DNA of 37,008 nucleotides from an uncultured Flavobacteriaceae bacterium (GCA_938084555.1 CALKFR010000067.1:1-37008), one strand, 5' to 3'. Shown: positions 26,737 to 37,008, numbered from the stretch's first letter. Notes: generated by a model from the letters alone, not told the origin. A program made the numbers and translations.

Positions 26737-28034
26737 TGGATAAGATTTCAATTTTTTGGTTTCGAAGAGATTTAAGGCTTCACGATAATAAAGGCTTTTT
26801 CCGTGCACTTCAATCTGAGGAAAAGATACTGCCAATTTTTATTTTTGATACTGAAATACTTAAAAAAATACCTAAAGACGATGCCCGTATTTCATTCATT
26901 TTCTCTGAATTAAAGGCTATGAATACTCATTTGGAATCATTTGAAACTGAGATAAAAATGTTTCATGGAAACCCAAAAGATATTTTTAAATCATTATTGA
27001 ATAAATTTAAAATAGTAAAGGTGTATACAAACCATGACTATGAACCCTATGCGATAAAAAGAGATTTAGTCATCAAAGAATTATTAGCTAAAAATAAAAT
27101 TGACTTTCAGACCTACAAAGACCAAGTAATTTTTGAAAGAAATGAAATTACAAAAAAAGATGGCAAACCCTATGTAGTTTATACTCCATATTCAAAAAAA
27201 TGGTTGGAAAAATACCAAACAAGTAAACCCGAATATTATCCCTCAGAGGATTATTTAATTAGACTTTATAAAAAAACAATATCAAAAATCATAACATTAA
27301 GTGATCTTGGGTTTATTGAAACTAATATCCCTATAAAAAACTACATTTTTAATTCTAGAATTATTAATGAATATGAAGAAACGCGTAATTTTCCGGCACT
27401 AGACAATACATCTAAACTTGGTCCTCACCTTCGTTTTGGTACTGTTAGTATTCGTCAAATGGTTTCCAGAGCAGATGAGCAAGAAAATAAAATTTTTCTT
27501 AAAGAATTAATTTGGAGAGAATTTTTTATGCAAATATTATGGCATTTTCCACATACACACAAAAATTCTTTCAAATCTAAATACGATAGAATTATTTGGA
27601 GAAATAATGAAGAAGAATTTAAAAAATGGTGTGATGGGAACACTGGATATCCAATGGTAGATGCCGGAATGAGACAATTAAACAAAACTGGCTTTATGCA
27701 TAATAGAGTTCGAATGCTTGTAGGAAGTTTTTTATGCAAACATTTACTTATTGATTGGCGTTGGGGCGAAGCATATTTCGCTGAAAAATTACATGACTAT
27801 GAGATGTCTAGTAATGTTGGAAACTGGCAATGGGTAGCTGGTACTGGTGTTGATGCATCACCTTATTTTAGAATTTTTAATCCTACTAGTCAAATTCAAA
27901 AGTTTGATAAAGAATTAAAATATATTAAAAAATGGGTTCCAGATTTTCAGGAACTAACCTATCCAAGTCCTATGGTAGAGCATAAATTTGCAAGAGAACG
28001 TTGCCTTAAAACTTACAAAGATGCTCTTGCCTAA
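26736..28034 (+). CDS. phr: Deoxyribodipyrimidine photolyase (class I CPD-type)
   Basis: ISIFWFRRDLRLHDNKGFFRAL, GYPMVDAGMRQLNKTGFMHNRVRMLVGSFLCKHLLIDWRWGEAYFAEKLHDYEMSSNVGNWQWVAGTGVDASPYFRIFNP. Confidence 0.95.
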   Translation: MDKISIFWFRRDLRLHDNKGFFRALQSEEKILPIFIFDTEILKKIPKDDARISFIFSELKAMNTHLESFETEIKMFHGNPKDIFKSLLNKFKIVKVYTNHDYEPYAIKRDLVIKELLAKNKIDFQTYKDQVIFERNEITKKDGKPYVVYTPYSKKWLEKYQTSKPEYYPSEDYLIRLYKKTISKIITLSDLGFIETNIPIKNYIFNSRIINEYEETRNFPALDNTSKLGPHLRFGTVSIRQMVSRADEQENKIFLKELIWREFFMQILWHFPHTHKNSFKSKYDRIIWRNNEEEFKKWCDGNTGYPMVDAGMRQLNKTGFMHNRVRMLVGSFLCKHLLIDWRWGEAYFAEKLHDYEMSSNVGNWQWVAGTGVDASPYFRIFNPTSQIQKFDKELKYIKKWVPDFQELTYPSPMVEHKFARERCLKTYKDALA

Positions 28035-28076
28035 TAATATAATATATAGTTATTAATTTTATATTTGTTGAAAATA

Positions 28077-28151
28077 CGGGATGTAGCTTAGTCCGGTTAA
28101 AGTGCTGGTCTGGGGGACCAGAGATCGGAGGTTCGAATCCTCTCATCCCGA
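28077..28151 (+). tRNA. tRNA-Pro (anticodon GGG)
   Basis: Acceptor CGGGATG/CATCCCG, anticodon arm CTGGT-CTGGGGG-ACCAG, T arm GGAGG-TTCGAAT-CCTCT. Confidence 0.93.
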
Positions 28152-28164
28152 CAAACTAAAGTAG

Positions 28165-28204
28165 AAAATTTCCTTGAAAGTTTACTTTCTTAAGGAAATT
28201 TTTT
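28165..28204 (+). terminator. Terminator after tRNA-Pro(GGG)
   Basis: AAATTTCCTT-GAAAG-TTTA-CTTTC-TT-AAGGAAATTT hairpin followed by Ts. Confidence 0.7.
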
Positions 28205-28270
28205 AGTTCAATTAAATAACTAAGATAAAGTTGAAAGAATAATTTTTCTGTATAGTCATGTATATTTTGT

Positions 28271-28278
28271 TAAATTTG
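28271..28278 (+). promoter_or_regulatory. Candidate -7 element TAAATTTG upstream of udk
   Basis: Matches TAnnTTTG 27 bp before the udk ATG; -33 region is weak. Confidence 0.4.
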
Positions 28279-28305
28279 TTTTACATCATAATTTAAAATA
28301 AAAAT

Positions 28306-28911
28306 ATGCTTGTAATTGGAATTGCTGGAGGTACTGGAAGCGGTAAAACTACTGTTGTAAATCAAATTATTAATGAATTACCTGAAAATGAGGTTTGTGT
28401 TATTTCTCAAGACTCTTATTACAAGTCAACAGACTCGCTAACATACGACGAGCGAATAAAAATTAACTTTGATCATCCTAGAGCTATAGATTTTGACTTA
28501 TTAGAAAAACATATATCAGACCTTAAAAGTGGTGAAATTATTCAACAACCTGTTTATTCCTTTGTCACTCATAATAGAACAAAAGATCATATTGAAACCC
28601 ATCCTAGAAAAGTAGTAATTATTGAAGGAATACTTATTTTCAACAGTAAGAAATTACTTGATTTATTTGATATAAAAATATTTGTTCATGCTGATGCTGA
28701 TGAAAGATTAATAAGACGTGTTAGACGAGATATTAAAGAAAGAGGAAGAGATATTGATGAGGTCTTAGATCGCTATAAAAATACATTAAAACCAATGCAT
28801 CAACAATTTATAGAACCCACAAAAAGTTTTGCAGACATCATTATACCTAACGATCGTTACAATACCGTAGCAATTGATATTGTTAGAACAGTGATAAGTG
28901 AACGCTTATAA
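28306..28911 (+). CDS. udk: Uridine kinase
   Basis: IGIAGGTGSGKTTVVNQI, ISQDSYYKS, FDHPRAIDFDLL, RLIRRVRRDIKERGRDIDEVLDRY. Confidence 0.96.
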   Translation: MLVIGIAGGTGSGKTTVVNQIINELPENEVCVISQDSYYKSTDSLTYDERIKINFDHPRAIDFDLLEKHISDLKSGEIIQQPVYSFVTHNRTKDHIETHPRKVVIIEGILIFNSKKLLDLFDIKIFVHADADERLIRRVRRDIKERGRDIDEVLDRYKNTLKPMHQQFIEPTKSFADIIIPNDRYNTVAIDIVRTVISERL

Positions 28912-28912
28912 T

Positions 28913-29227
28913 ATGGTAGTAAAAAAAATAAAAGAGAGTAAATTATTTAAGTTTTTCACTAATAAATATATTATCATATTAAGTGCTTTTTTAATATGGA
29001 TGTTTTTCTTTGATGCTAATGTTCAACTTAATAAAGAATTTAAGAGAGAGATAAAAGAACTTAACACTACCATAAATTTTTATACTAAAGAAATTAAAAA
29101 AGATAAAAATACAATTACAGAATTACAAGATTCTCTTCAACTTGAAAAATTTGCTAGGGAAAAGTATTTAATGAAAAAAGATAACGAGGATATTTACATC
29201 ATAGAATTTGATACTTTAAAAAAATAA
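28913..29227 (+). CDS. Septum formation initiator (FtsB/DivIC)-like protein (start 28913 preferred over 28898)
   Basis: Single N-terminal TM helix then coiled coil EFKREIKELNTTINFYTKEIKKDKNTITEL and FAREKYLMKKDNEDIYII. Confidence 0.85.
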   Translation: MVVKKIKESKLFKFFTNKYIIILSAFLIWMFFFDANVQLNKEFKREIKELNTTINFYTKEIKKDKNTITELQDSLQLEKFAREKYLMKKDNEDIYIIEFDTLKK

Positions 29228-30577
29228 ATGGACAATTTTTTATTTGATGAATTTGACACTTTAACACCAGCTGCTTGGAAACAAAAAATTCAAGTAGACT
29301 TAAAAGGAGAAGATTATAATGAGTCCTTGATCTGGAAATCAAATGAAGGCATTCATGTAAGACCATTTTACTCCTCTGAAGATAGGCATTTTAATACTAT
29401 TCCCTTAGCTAAGAATGGGTATAAAATTTGTCAATCTATATTTATAGATGATGTAATCATAGCCAATAAATTGGCTATAGATAGTATTCATAGAGGTGCC
29501 TCTGCAATTCAATTTATAGCCACTACTTCTTTTGATTATAAAACCCTATTTAATAAAATCAACACCAAAGAAATATTTATTTATTTAAATTTTGAATTCC
29601 TTAATGCTGCATTTGTTCAAGAAATAGAGGGCTATTGTAAGAGTAACTACATTTATTTTCAGATTGATAGTATAGGAAACTTAGCCAAAACAGGAAATTG
29701 GTTTTCTAATTTAAATTCAGATCTTAAAGAAAAAAATAAATATATTCATGCTGTCAACAATTCAATTTGCGTAAATGCTTCATTGTATCAAAATGCAGGA
29801 GCTTCTATTATTCAAGAGTTAGCCTATGCACTTGCTCATACTAATGAATATATTGAGTTATTTGGAGAATCTATAGCAACTAAAATTCATTATATTTTTT
29901 CTGTAGGGAGCAATTACTTCTTTGAAATAGCAAAATTAAGAGCATTTCGTATACTAGTCGAAGCCCTTTTTAAAGAATATGGAATAAAAAATACACCCAT
30001 TCATATTTTCACAAAACCAAGTTTACGAAACAAAACAGTATATGATTACAATGTAAATATGTTGAGAACCACAACTGAATGTATGAGTGCAATTCTAGGA
30101 GGGTCAGATACAATTTCTAATATTTCTTACGATTCAATTTATCATAAATCAAATGAATTCGGAGAAAGAATTGCTAGAAATCAATTATTAATTTTAAAAG
30201 AAGAAGCCTATCTATCAGAAGCACATAAATTTGCAAATGGAGCTTATTATATTGAAAGTATTGAAAAACAATTTGCTGAAAAGGCACTTCAACTATTCAA
30301 ACAAATAGAAAAAAATGGAGGGTTTTTAAAGCAACTTAAAAAAGGAACTATCCAAAAGAAGATTAGTGATAATGCGAAAAAACAGCAAGCACAATTTGAT
30401 CAAAATAAAATCATATTATTAGGAACTAATAAGTTAACACGCGAGAATGATTGTATGAAAAATGAGCTTCAAATCTATCCATTTTTAAAGAAAACAAACA
30501 CAAGAACTTTGATTGTTCCAATTCTTCAAAGACGATTAGCTGATGAACTAGAGCAAAATAGGTTAAAATTGGAATAG
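29228..30577 (+). CDS. mutA: Methylmalonyl-CoA mutase small subunit
   Basis: TPAAWKQKIQVDLKGEDYNESLIWKSNEGIHVRPFY; VGSNYFFEIAKLRAFRILVEAL; followed by mutB. Confidence 0.92.
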   Translation: MDNFLFDEFDTLTPAAWKQKIQVDLKGEDYNESLIWKSNEGIHVRPFYSSEDRHFNTIPLAKNGYKICQSIFIDDVIIANKLAIDSIHRGASAIQFIATTSFDYKTLFNKINTKEIFIYLNFEFLNAAFVQEIEGYCKSNYIYFQIDSIGNLAKTGNWFSNLNSDLKEKNKYIHAVNNSICVNASLYQNAGASIIQELAYALAHTNEYIELFGESIATKIHYIFSVGSNYFFEIAKLRAFRILVEALFKEYGIKNTPIHIFTKPSLRNKTVYDYNVNMLRTTTECMSAILGGSDTISNISYDSIYHKSNEFGERIARNQLLILKEEAYLSEAHKFANGAYYIESIEKQFAEKALQLFKQIEKNGGFLKQLKKGTIQKKISDNAKKQQAQFDQNKIILLGTNKLTRENDCMKNELQIYPFLKKTNTRTLIVPILQRRLADELEQNRLKLE

Positions 30578-30628
30578 CCATAAAAATATTTTTAAAACAA
30601 CAAAATAGTAACAAAGTAACGTATATAA

Positions 30629-32719
30629 ATGACCCGAAAAAAGCTTCAAAACTTATCTCTGAATTTTGCTAAAAATACAGCTTTTAAAACTTTTAATCAT
30701 GAAGGTTTCGTTGCAGGTATCGCTCCAAATTTAAGAGGTCCTTATGCTACCATGTATGTTAAAAAACCTTGGACCATTAGACAATATGCAGGGTTTTCAA
30801 CTGCTGAAGAAAGTAATTCATTTTACAGAAGGAACTTAAAGGGTGGGCAAAAAGGATTATCTGTTGCTTTTGATCTTGCAACTCATAGAGGCTATGATTC
30901 AGATCATGAACGTGTAGAAGGAGATGTTGGAAAAGCTGGGGTTGCTATTGACTCTGTTGAAGATATGAAGATTTTATTCGAAGGCATTCCCTTAGATAAA
31001 ATGTCTGTTTCAATGACAATGAACGGAGCAGTTTTACCAATATTAGCGTTTTATATCGTAGCCGCAGAGGAGCAAGGAGTAAAAGCATCAGAACTTTCTG
31101 GAACCATACAAAATGATATCTTAAAAGAATTTATGGTTAGGAATACTTATATCTATCCACCTAATCCTTCTATGAAAATTATAGCAGATATTTTTGAATA
31201 TACTAGTAAATATATGCCCAAGTTTAATTCCATTTCAATTTCAGGATATCATATGCAAGAGGCAGGTGCTTCTCCAGAAATTGAAATGGCCTATACGCTA
31301 GCAAATGGATTAGAATATATAAAAAAAGGACTTGAAACAGGGATGAAAATAGATTCATTTGCACCAAGATTATCTTTTTTCTGGGGAATAGGAATGGATC
31401 ATTTTACAGAAATAGCAAAAATGAGAGCCGCAAGAATGTTATGGGCAAAACTTGTGAAACAATTTCATCCAAAAAATCCGAAGTCATTAGCATTAAGAAC
31501 ACATTGTCAAACAAGTGGATGGAGTTTAACAGAACAAGATCCATTTAATAATATCGCAAGAACAACCATTGAAGCAATGGCTGCAGCATTTGGAGGTACA
31601 CAAAGCCTACATACAAATGCACTTGATGAAGCCATTGCATTACCAACAGATTTTTCTGCACGAATAGCAAGAAATACTCAACTATATTTACAAGATGAAA
31701 CTCAGATCACAAAAACTGTTGATCCATGGGCTGGTAGTTATCAATTAGAACAACTTACAGAAGATATTGCAAATAAAGCATGGAGATTAATCAAAGAAGT
31801 TGAAGAATTGGGTGGAATGACTAGAGCTATAGAAAAAGGAATTCCTAAAATGAGAATTGAGGAAGCTGCTGCAAAAAAACAAGCAAAAATTGATAGTGGT
31901 CAGGATATTATTGTTGGCGTAAATAAATACCAATTAAATGAGGAAGACCCTTTGCAAATACTTGATGTAGACAATGAAGCTGTTCGAAAATCTCAAATAA
32001 AAAGATTAACCAAAATAAAAGCGAATAGAAATTCACAAAAAGTACAAAAATGGCTTAATGAAATTACTTCAGCTGCTAAATTAAGTTTAAAACCTAGTAC
32101 CTCAAAAAATATTAAACGCATAAATTTATTAGATTTAGCAATAAAAGCTGCCAAAGAAAGAGCTACCTTAGGAGAAATTTCTTCTGCTTTAGAAGTAGCA
32201 TATGGAAGACATAAAGCAGTTCATAAAACCATCTCAGGTGTGTATAGTAAAGAAATAAAAGATAATAGGCTATTTAAAGAGGCGTCTAAACTTACTGATA
32301 AGTTTGCTGAACTTGAGGGAAGACGTCCACGGATTATGATTGCAAAATTGGGACAAGATGGACATGACAGAGGTGCAAAAGTAGTTGCTACTGGATATGC
32401 AGATTTAGGATTTGATGTAGATATTGGTCCGTTGTTTCAAACCCCAAAAGAAGCCGTAAAACAAGCTGTAGAAAATGATGTACACATTTTAGGAATTTCA
32501 TCACTTGCTGCGGGTCATAAAACCCTTGTTCCTCAAGTTATCTCTGAATTAAAAAAATATGAGCGTGAAGATATCATGGTAATTGTTGGAGGTGTGATAC
32601 CTGCACAAGATTATCAATTTCTTTTTGACTGTGGAGCCGTTGGTGTTTTTGGACCAGGAACTAAAATAGCTCAAGCTGCCATAGATATGGTTACTATTTT
32701 AATGGATTCTACTAAATAA
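30629..32719 (+). CDS. mutB: Methylmalonyl-CoA mutase large subunit
   Basis: [57 protein letters not shown]12-binding [34 protein letters not shown]. Confidence 0.97.
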   Translation: MTRKKLQNLSLNFAKNTAFKTFNHEGFVAGIAPNLRGPYATMYVKKPWTIRQYAGFSTAEESNSFYRRNLKGGQKGLSVAFDLATHRGYDSDHERVEGDVGKAGVAIDSVEDMKILFEGIPLDKMSVSMTMNGAVLPILAFYIVAAEEQGVKASELSGTIQNDILKEFMVRNTYIYPPNPSMKIIADIFEYTSKYMPKFNSISISGYHMQEAGASPEIEMAYTLANGLEYIKKGLETGMKIDSFAPRLSFFWGIGMDHFTEIAKMRAARMLWAKLVKQFHPKNPKSLALRTHCQTSGWSLTEQDPFNNIARTTIEAMAAAFGGTQSLHTNALDEAIALPTDFSARIARNTQLYLQDETQITKTVDPWAGSYQLEQLTEDIANKAWRLIKEVEELGGMTRAIEKGIPKMRIEEAAAKKQAKIDSGQDIIVGVNKYQLNEEDPLQILDVDNEAVRKSQIKRLTKIKANRNSQKVQKWLNEITSAAKLSLKPSTSKNIKRINLLDLAIKAAKERATLGEISSALEVAYGRHKAVHKTISGVYSKEIKDNRLFKEASKLTDKFAELEGRRPRIMIAKLGQDGHDRGAKVVATGYADLGFDVDIGPLFQTPKEAVKQAVENDVHILGISSLAAGHKTLVPQVISELKKYEREDIMVIVGGVIPAQDYQFLFDCGAVGVFGPGTKIAQAAIDMVTILMDSTK

Positions 32720-32760
32720 TAGAATCGTTTAATCCTATTAATTGTTTTTATTTAAAAATA

Positions 32761-32790
32761 AAAAAGGAGGCTTTTAAAAGCCTCCTTTTT
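32761..32790. terminator. Bidirectional terminator between convergent mutB and M16 peptidase
   Basis: Perfect 30-bp palindrome AAAAAGGAGGCTTTTAAAAGCCTCCTTTTT. Confidence 0.9.
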
Positions 32791-32795
32791 ACATA

Positions 32796-35543
32796 CTAAT
32801 TATTTATTTGATTAGTCTGTTTCTTGATTTCATTCTTAAAATCTCCAGCATTTACTACGGTCCATTTATCGTAGTTTTTAAAATATTTTTTAATAGATCT
32901 ATTAACGTCTTCAACAGTTAATTTTTTCATGTTTTCTTCCAAGTTTTTTTGGAAACTAATATCTCTATTATAGTATAAGTTATTGTTAATTAAACTAGAA
33001 ATTTCATTGTCTTTTGCTCTAGAAACGGTTTGTCCTTGTATCCATCCTTTTACTGCATTCTTTAATTCTTCTTCTGTTATACCATCTTTGATAAAACGTT
33101 CTATTTCTTCTTTAAAACCTTTTTGAACCTTAGAAGCATTAATGGGAGCATATATTGCGTAGATGAACATAGAAGAGTTTCTATCTTCTTTTTCTCCATC
33201 AATAGAAACGCTTGCTCCTGCACCATAACTAACCCCGTCTTTCTGACGTAATCTGTCTGCTATTCTGGAATTTAAGAAGCCACCTCCAAAAATATTTCCA
33301 GCTACAATTAATGCTGCATAATCATCATCGTATTGGCTCAATTCAAATCCTAAAGTCCCAATTGTGAAAGCATTTTTTTTATCTGGAGTTGTAATTTGTT
33401 CATTGGCAGGTTTAGATGCCTCAAACTTATTACTTACTGGAGTAAAAGGTAAATCTGATTTGAAATTCTCAAACTCCTTTTCAAAAAAATATTTTAACTT
33501 GTCTTCATCAATATTACCAATGGCAACCAAAGTAGCATTGTCTGAAATTCCATAAAAATCTTCGTAATATTTTTTTATATCTTTTACATTTACATTTTGA
33601 ATTGCTTGAATTTCTTCTTCAATAGACATGCTATATAAAGGATGACCTTTTTTATATTTTTGATTGATCTGTCCTATTTTCTTAGAAGCTAAGAAAGTTG
33701 GTTCTGTTTTACTTTGCTCTAGGTAAGCTAAAGCTTCCGTTTTCATCTTTTGAAGTTCTTCAGAATTGAAGCTAGGATTCTTCAACATATCAGACATTAA
33801 TTTCAAGGTTTCTTCTAAGTTCTCTTCTGTTGAGTTGATATTTACATAAGTTCTTCCATTTGAACCTCTAAAATTAATAGATGATTTTAAGGCACTCAAC
33901 TTATCTTGAATATCCTGTCTATTCAAGGTTTTTGTTCCTTTATCCAACATTCTTGCAGTATAACTAGCAGTCATTCCTTTATTCATTAAATCATTCACAT
34001 TTCCATTTCTAAAATTAAATGATACAATGACTGTTTTACCTCGATTATTTTTTTTGATGAATCCATATTCAATTCCGGAAGTGGACAAGTTACCTGAAAC
34101 CAATTGCTTTTGAATATTGTCATAGGAAACATCAAAAGATTCACCAGCTTCAAATCCTTTTTTTCCTTTGTAATTCTTTACCAATGCATTGATATCCATT
34201 GTATGAGAAATTTCAACTCTTACAGGGTCTTTTGTTGGAATAAAGTTTCCAACAGTTCGGTTAGTATTGATAAAATACTTTTTTAAAGCCGTGTTTACCT
34301 TCTCCAAAGTCATGGCTTCAATACGATCTCTGTGAATAAACGACAACCTCCAATCTCCAGCACCAATAAATTCACTCATATAGGTTCCTAAATAGGCTGA
34401 ATTCCTATTAATTTGATCCATTTGTTTCATCAAATTGGCTTTAGCTCTCTTCAATTCAGCTTCAGTAATTGGGTTGTCTGCGAGTTGATCAAAAATACCT
34501 AATAAAGTTTCTTCAGCCTCATTTAATGACTTGTTAGAAGGAACATCTATATTGAAATACATAAACGATGGTTCCTTTGTAAAAGGAGAAAAAGACCATA
34601 AACTAGAAGCTTTCTTTCCATCTACCAATGCTTTATACAATCTTCCAGAGGGCTGATTTGTTAATATATTTTCAACTATAGACAAGGCTGCGAAATCTTC
34701 ATCAGATCCAGCTGGTGTATGATATAATGCAGATAAAACTTGTAAGTCCCCTACTCTATTTAAAGTTACTTTCTTCTCGCCATCTTGAGGTGGCTCAATG
34801 GTTGGAATATCTCTCAACGGAAAATCTGGATTCTTAATTTCTGCAAACTTCTTTTCAATTAGCGCCAAGGTTTTGTCAGTATCAAACTTTCCTGTTACCA
34901 TTAAAACAGCATTATCTGGACGGTAAAACTTCTTATAAAAAGCTTTCAAATTTAGTATGGGAACACGTTCAATATCAGAACGATTTCCAATTGTTGATTT
35001 CCCATAATTATGCCATAGAAATGAGGCGCTAATTACTTTCTGCATCAATACACCTGATGGAGAATTTTCTCCAGATTCAAATTCATTTCTAACTACAGAA
35101 AATTCAGAATCCAAATCCTTTTTTGCTATGTAAGAATTTACCATACGATCCGCCTCCAAATCAAGAGCCCAATCTAAATTTTCGTCTGTAGCATTAAATG
35201 TTTCAAAATAGTTGGTGCGATCGTACCAAGTAGTTCCATTTGGTCTTGCACCATGAGAACTTAATTCTTTTGGAATGTCTGGGTGATTAGGAGTGCCTTT
35301 AAATACTAAATGCTCAAGTAAATGCGCCATTCCCTTTTCTCCATATCCCTCATGCCTGGACCCAACTTTGTAAGTAATATTTACAGTAATGGTCTGTGAT
35401 GAATTGTCTGGAAATAGTAAAACTTTTAATCCATTCTTTAGTTTGTATTCTGTAATTCCTTCAACAGAAGCAGTTTGAATTACTTGTGAATTTACGTACA
35501 TTCCTAGAAATGCGAAAAATAATAAACAGGTGATTTTTTTCAT
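32796..35543 (-). CDS. M16-family zinc metallopeptidase, secreted/periplasmic
   Basis: Signal peptide MKKITCLLFFAFLGMYVNSQ; HLLEHLVFKGTPNHP (HxxEH); duplicated M16 domains. Confidence 0.94.
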   Translation of the reverse strand: MKKITCLLFFAFLGMYVNSQVIQTASVEGITEYKLKNGLKVLLFPDNSSQTITVNITYKVGSRHEGYGEKGMAHLLEHLVFKGTPNHPDIPKELSSHGARPNGTTWYDRTNYFETFNATDENLDWALDLEADRMVNSYIAKKDLDSEFSVVRNEFESGENSPSGVLMQKVISASFLWHNYGKSTIGNRSDIERVPILNLKAFYKKFYRPDNAVLMVTGKFDTDKTLALIEKKFAEIKNPDFPLRDIPTIEPPQDGEKKVTLNRVGDLQVLSALYHTPAGSDEDFAALSIVENILTNQPSGRLYKALVDGKKASSLWSFSPFTKEPSFMYFNIDVPSNKSLNEAEETLLGIFDQLADNPITEAELKRAKANLMKQMDQINRNSAYLGTYMSEFIGAGDWRLSFIHRDRIEAMTLEKVNTALKKYFINTNRTVGNFIPTKDPVRVEISHTMDINALVKNYKGKKGFEAGESFDVSYDNIQKQLVSGNLSTSGIEYGFIKKNNRGKTVIVSFNFRNGNVNDLMNKGMTASYTARMLDKGTKTLNRQDIQDKLSALKSSINFRGSNGRTYVNINSTEENLEETLKLMSDMLKNPSFNSEELQKMKTEALAYLEQSKTEPTFLASKKIGQINQKYKKGHPLYSMSIEEEIQAIQNVNVKDIKKYYEDFYGISDNATLVAIGNIDEDKLKYFFEKEFENFKSDLPFTPVSNKFEASKPANEQITTPDKKNAFTIGTLGFELSQYDDDYAALIVAGNIFGGGFLNSRIADRLRQKDGVSYGAGASVSIDGEKEDRNSSMFIYAIYAPINASKVQKGFKEEIERFIKDGITEEELKNAVKGWIQGQTVSRAKDNEISSLINNNLYYNRDISFQKNLEENMKKLTVEDVNRSIKKYFKNYDKWTVVNAGDFKNEIKKQTNQINN

Positions 35544-35642
35544 AAAATTTTTTTTATTTAATTTTTTATTTTGGTATAAATATAATAGTTATTTACATAT
35601 ATTTATGTTAATCTTTAAATCTTAACTTTCAATACTTTTAAA

Positions 35643-37008
35643 ATGAAAAAATATTTATTTTTAGTTTTTATACTTCTTGTATCAACTAATTCTTCTGCTC
35701 AAAAGGGAATGTCAAAAAATAAAAAGGCATTAATTAACTCTATAGAACAACATAAAAATAAACTTATTGAAATCAGTGATAATATTTGGGAAGCCGCAGA
35801 GCCTGCACTTTTAGAGTTTAAATCTTCAAATTATTTATCAGACTATGCTGAAAAAAATGGATTTATTGTAAAAAAAGGTGTTGCGGGTATAGAAACCGCT
35901 TTTATTGCTGAATATGGCTCAGGTAAACCCATCATAGGAATTATGGGTGAATTTGATGCAAACCTTGGTATTTCACAAAAAAAACAACCTTTAAAAGATC
36001 CATTAGTAAAAGGGGCACCTGGTCATGGGTGTGGTCATAATCTCTTTGGCACTGCAAGTCTTGGAGCAGCAATAGCTATAAAAGAAATGATTGAATCTGG
36101 ACAAATAACAGGTACTGTTAGATTTTATGGAACCCCGGCTGAGGAAACAATATTTGGTAAGGTTTGGATGGTTAGAGAAGGATTATTTGACGATCTTGAC
36201 ATCTGTATGGACTGGCATCCTGCAGATGAAATAGAGGCAAGTACACAAAGTAGTAAAGCACTTGTTGATTTTAGATTGAAATTTTTTGGTGATGCTGCTC
36301 ATGCCTCTGGAGATCCTTGGAATGGGAATAGTGCAGTTGATGCCATGGAACTATATACTACTGCTCTAAACTATTACAGAGAACATATTAGACCAACAGC
36401 AAGAATACATTATGATATTGAAAAAGCAGGAGATGTTGTTAATGTAGTTCCTGACTATGCACAAATATGGACTAGAATTCGAGAAAATGACAAAGAGAAT
36501 GTGAACATTTTATATGAAAGAGCAAAAAAAATGGCTGAAGGGGCATCAATGATGGCTAATGTAGATTACGAATTGAGTTTGATTTCAGGTATCTATGAGA
36601 TTATACCCAATAGATTTGGTGCTGAAATCATACAGAAAAACTTTGAATTGTTAGGAGAAATAGAATATTCAAGTGATGAAATTACATATGCAAATACTAT
36701 TTTAAAAGAAACAGGAAAAGAACTTAAAGGAATCGACGGGAAAATAAAACCAATTAAACCAACACTTCCTGCGCAAGGAGGATCTACTGATGTAGGTGAT
36801 GTAAGTCAAATTGTTCCTGTGGTAAGATTAGGCGTTACTACGGCAGCTAAAGACGGACCCTGGCATTCCTGGGCTGTTGTTGCTTGCACAGGTATGTCAA
36901 TTGGTCATAAAGGGATGGTATACGCCTCAAAATCACTAGCGATGACAATGCTTGATTTTTATAAAAACCCCAAATTAATAGAAGGTGCTAAAAAAGAATT
37001 TTTAGAAA
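35643..37008 (+). CDS. M20-family amidohydrolase (AbgB-like), 3' end truncated by the window; not in the supplied ORF track
   Basis: Frame open from ATG 35643 to the end: signal peptide MKKYLFLVFILLVSTNSSAQ, then GIMGEFDAN, GHGCGHNLFGTASLGAA, GTPAEETIFGKVWMVREGLFDDLDICMDWHP, FFGDAAHASGDPWNGNSAVDA. Confidence 0.92.
   Translation, partial: MKKYLFLVFILLVSTNSSAQKGMSKNKKALINSIEQHKNKLIEISDNIWEAAEPALLEFKSSNYLSDYAEKNGFIVKKGVAGIETAFIAEYGSGKPIIGIMGEFDANLGISQKKQPLKDPLVKGAPGHGCGHNLFGTASLGAAIAIKEMIESGQITGTVRFYGTPAEETIFGKVWMVREGLFDDLDICMDWHPADEIEASTQSSKALVDFRLKFFGDAAHASGDPWNGNSAVDAMELYTTALNYYREHIRPTARIHYDIEKAGDVVNVVPDYAQIWTRIRENDKENVNILYERAKKMAEGASMMANVDYELSLISGIYEIIPNRFGAEIIQKNFELLGEIEYSSDEITYANTILKETGKELKGIDGKIKPIKPTLPAQGGSTDVGDVSQIVPVVRLGVTTAAKDGPWHSWAVVACTGMSIGHKGMVYASKSLAMTMLDFYKNPKLIEGAKKEFLE

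Noticed and set aside
13820-28151. Classical integrative element between the tRNA-Pro genes
   Set aside because: No integrase, transposase, plasmid or phage genes and no long flanking direct repeats beyond shared tRNA sequence; kept only as a recombination hypothesis.
28898-28912. Upstream start of the FtsB/DivIC-like ORF
   Set aside because: Would overlap the end of udk with a GTG start; the ATG at 28913 directly after the udk stop is more plausible.
32761-32790. 30-bp perfect palindrome as a special regulatory site
   Set aside because: Located between convergent genes with A/T flanks; best explained as an ordinary bidirectional terminator.
33364-34286. + strand ORFs (33364..33555, 34104..34286) within the M16 peptidase
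   Set aside because: Antisense to an intact M16 gene with full-length family motifs.
1-37008. CRISPR arrays, defence systems, retroelements
   Set aside because: No regularly spaced repeats, cas genes, reverse transcriptase or known defence modules seen on either strand.

Overview
The window is AT-rich and looks like a Flavobacteriia (Bacteroidota) chromosome: the promoters are TAnnTTTG-type and the gene families are typical of that group. No integrase, transposase, CRISPR array or rRNA was seen. Gene order: (1) the 3' part of katG; a molybdopterin oxidoreductase; a sigma-54-type response regulator with no C-terminal HTH. (2) A MarR regulator plus a fadN-fadA-fadE-like beta-oxidation operon, preceded by a duplicated perfect palindrome. 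(3) An arylsulfotransferase-like lipoprotein and trxB. (4) A co-directional block of about 14 kb (14142-28034) lying between two tRNA-Pro genes. It holds four different cryptochrome/photolyase-family genes (CRY-DASH, an FeS-BCP/(6-4)-type protein, a third divergent CPF protein and a class I CPD photolyase-like protein). Also in the block are a TetR-like regulator, a UbiB/ABC1 kinase, a flavin reductase, two SDR proteins, DUF2256, DUF2805/TIGR03643, folE, a glutathione peroxidase, TspO, an SRPBCC protein and small uncharacterised ORFs. (5) udk, a divIC/ftsB-like gene, mutA and mutB, an M16 peptidase, and a truncated M20/AbgB-like amidohydrolase. The strongest observation is that the FeS-BCP homologue (19636-21111) contains only two cysteines in total and so cannot carry the four-Cys [4Fe-4S] cluster that defines its family, although it keeps the HHIxRLM active-site motif. 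Three genes missing from the supplied ORF track were recovered by reading the sequence: DUF2256 (18171-18299), a Lacal_2735-like ORF (25632-25802) and the 3'-truncated amidohydrolase (35643-end). All family calls come from motif recognition; no searches were run.
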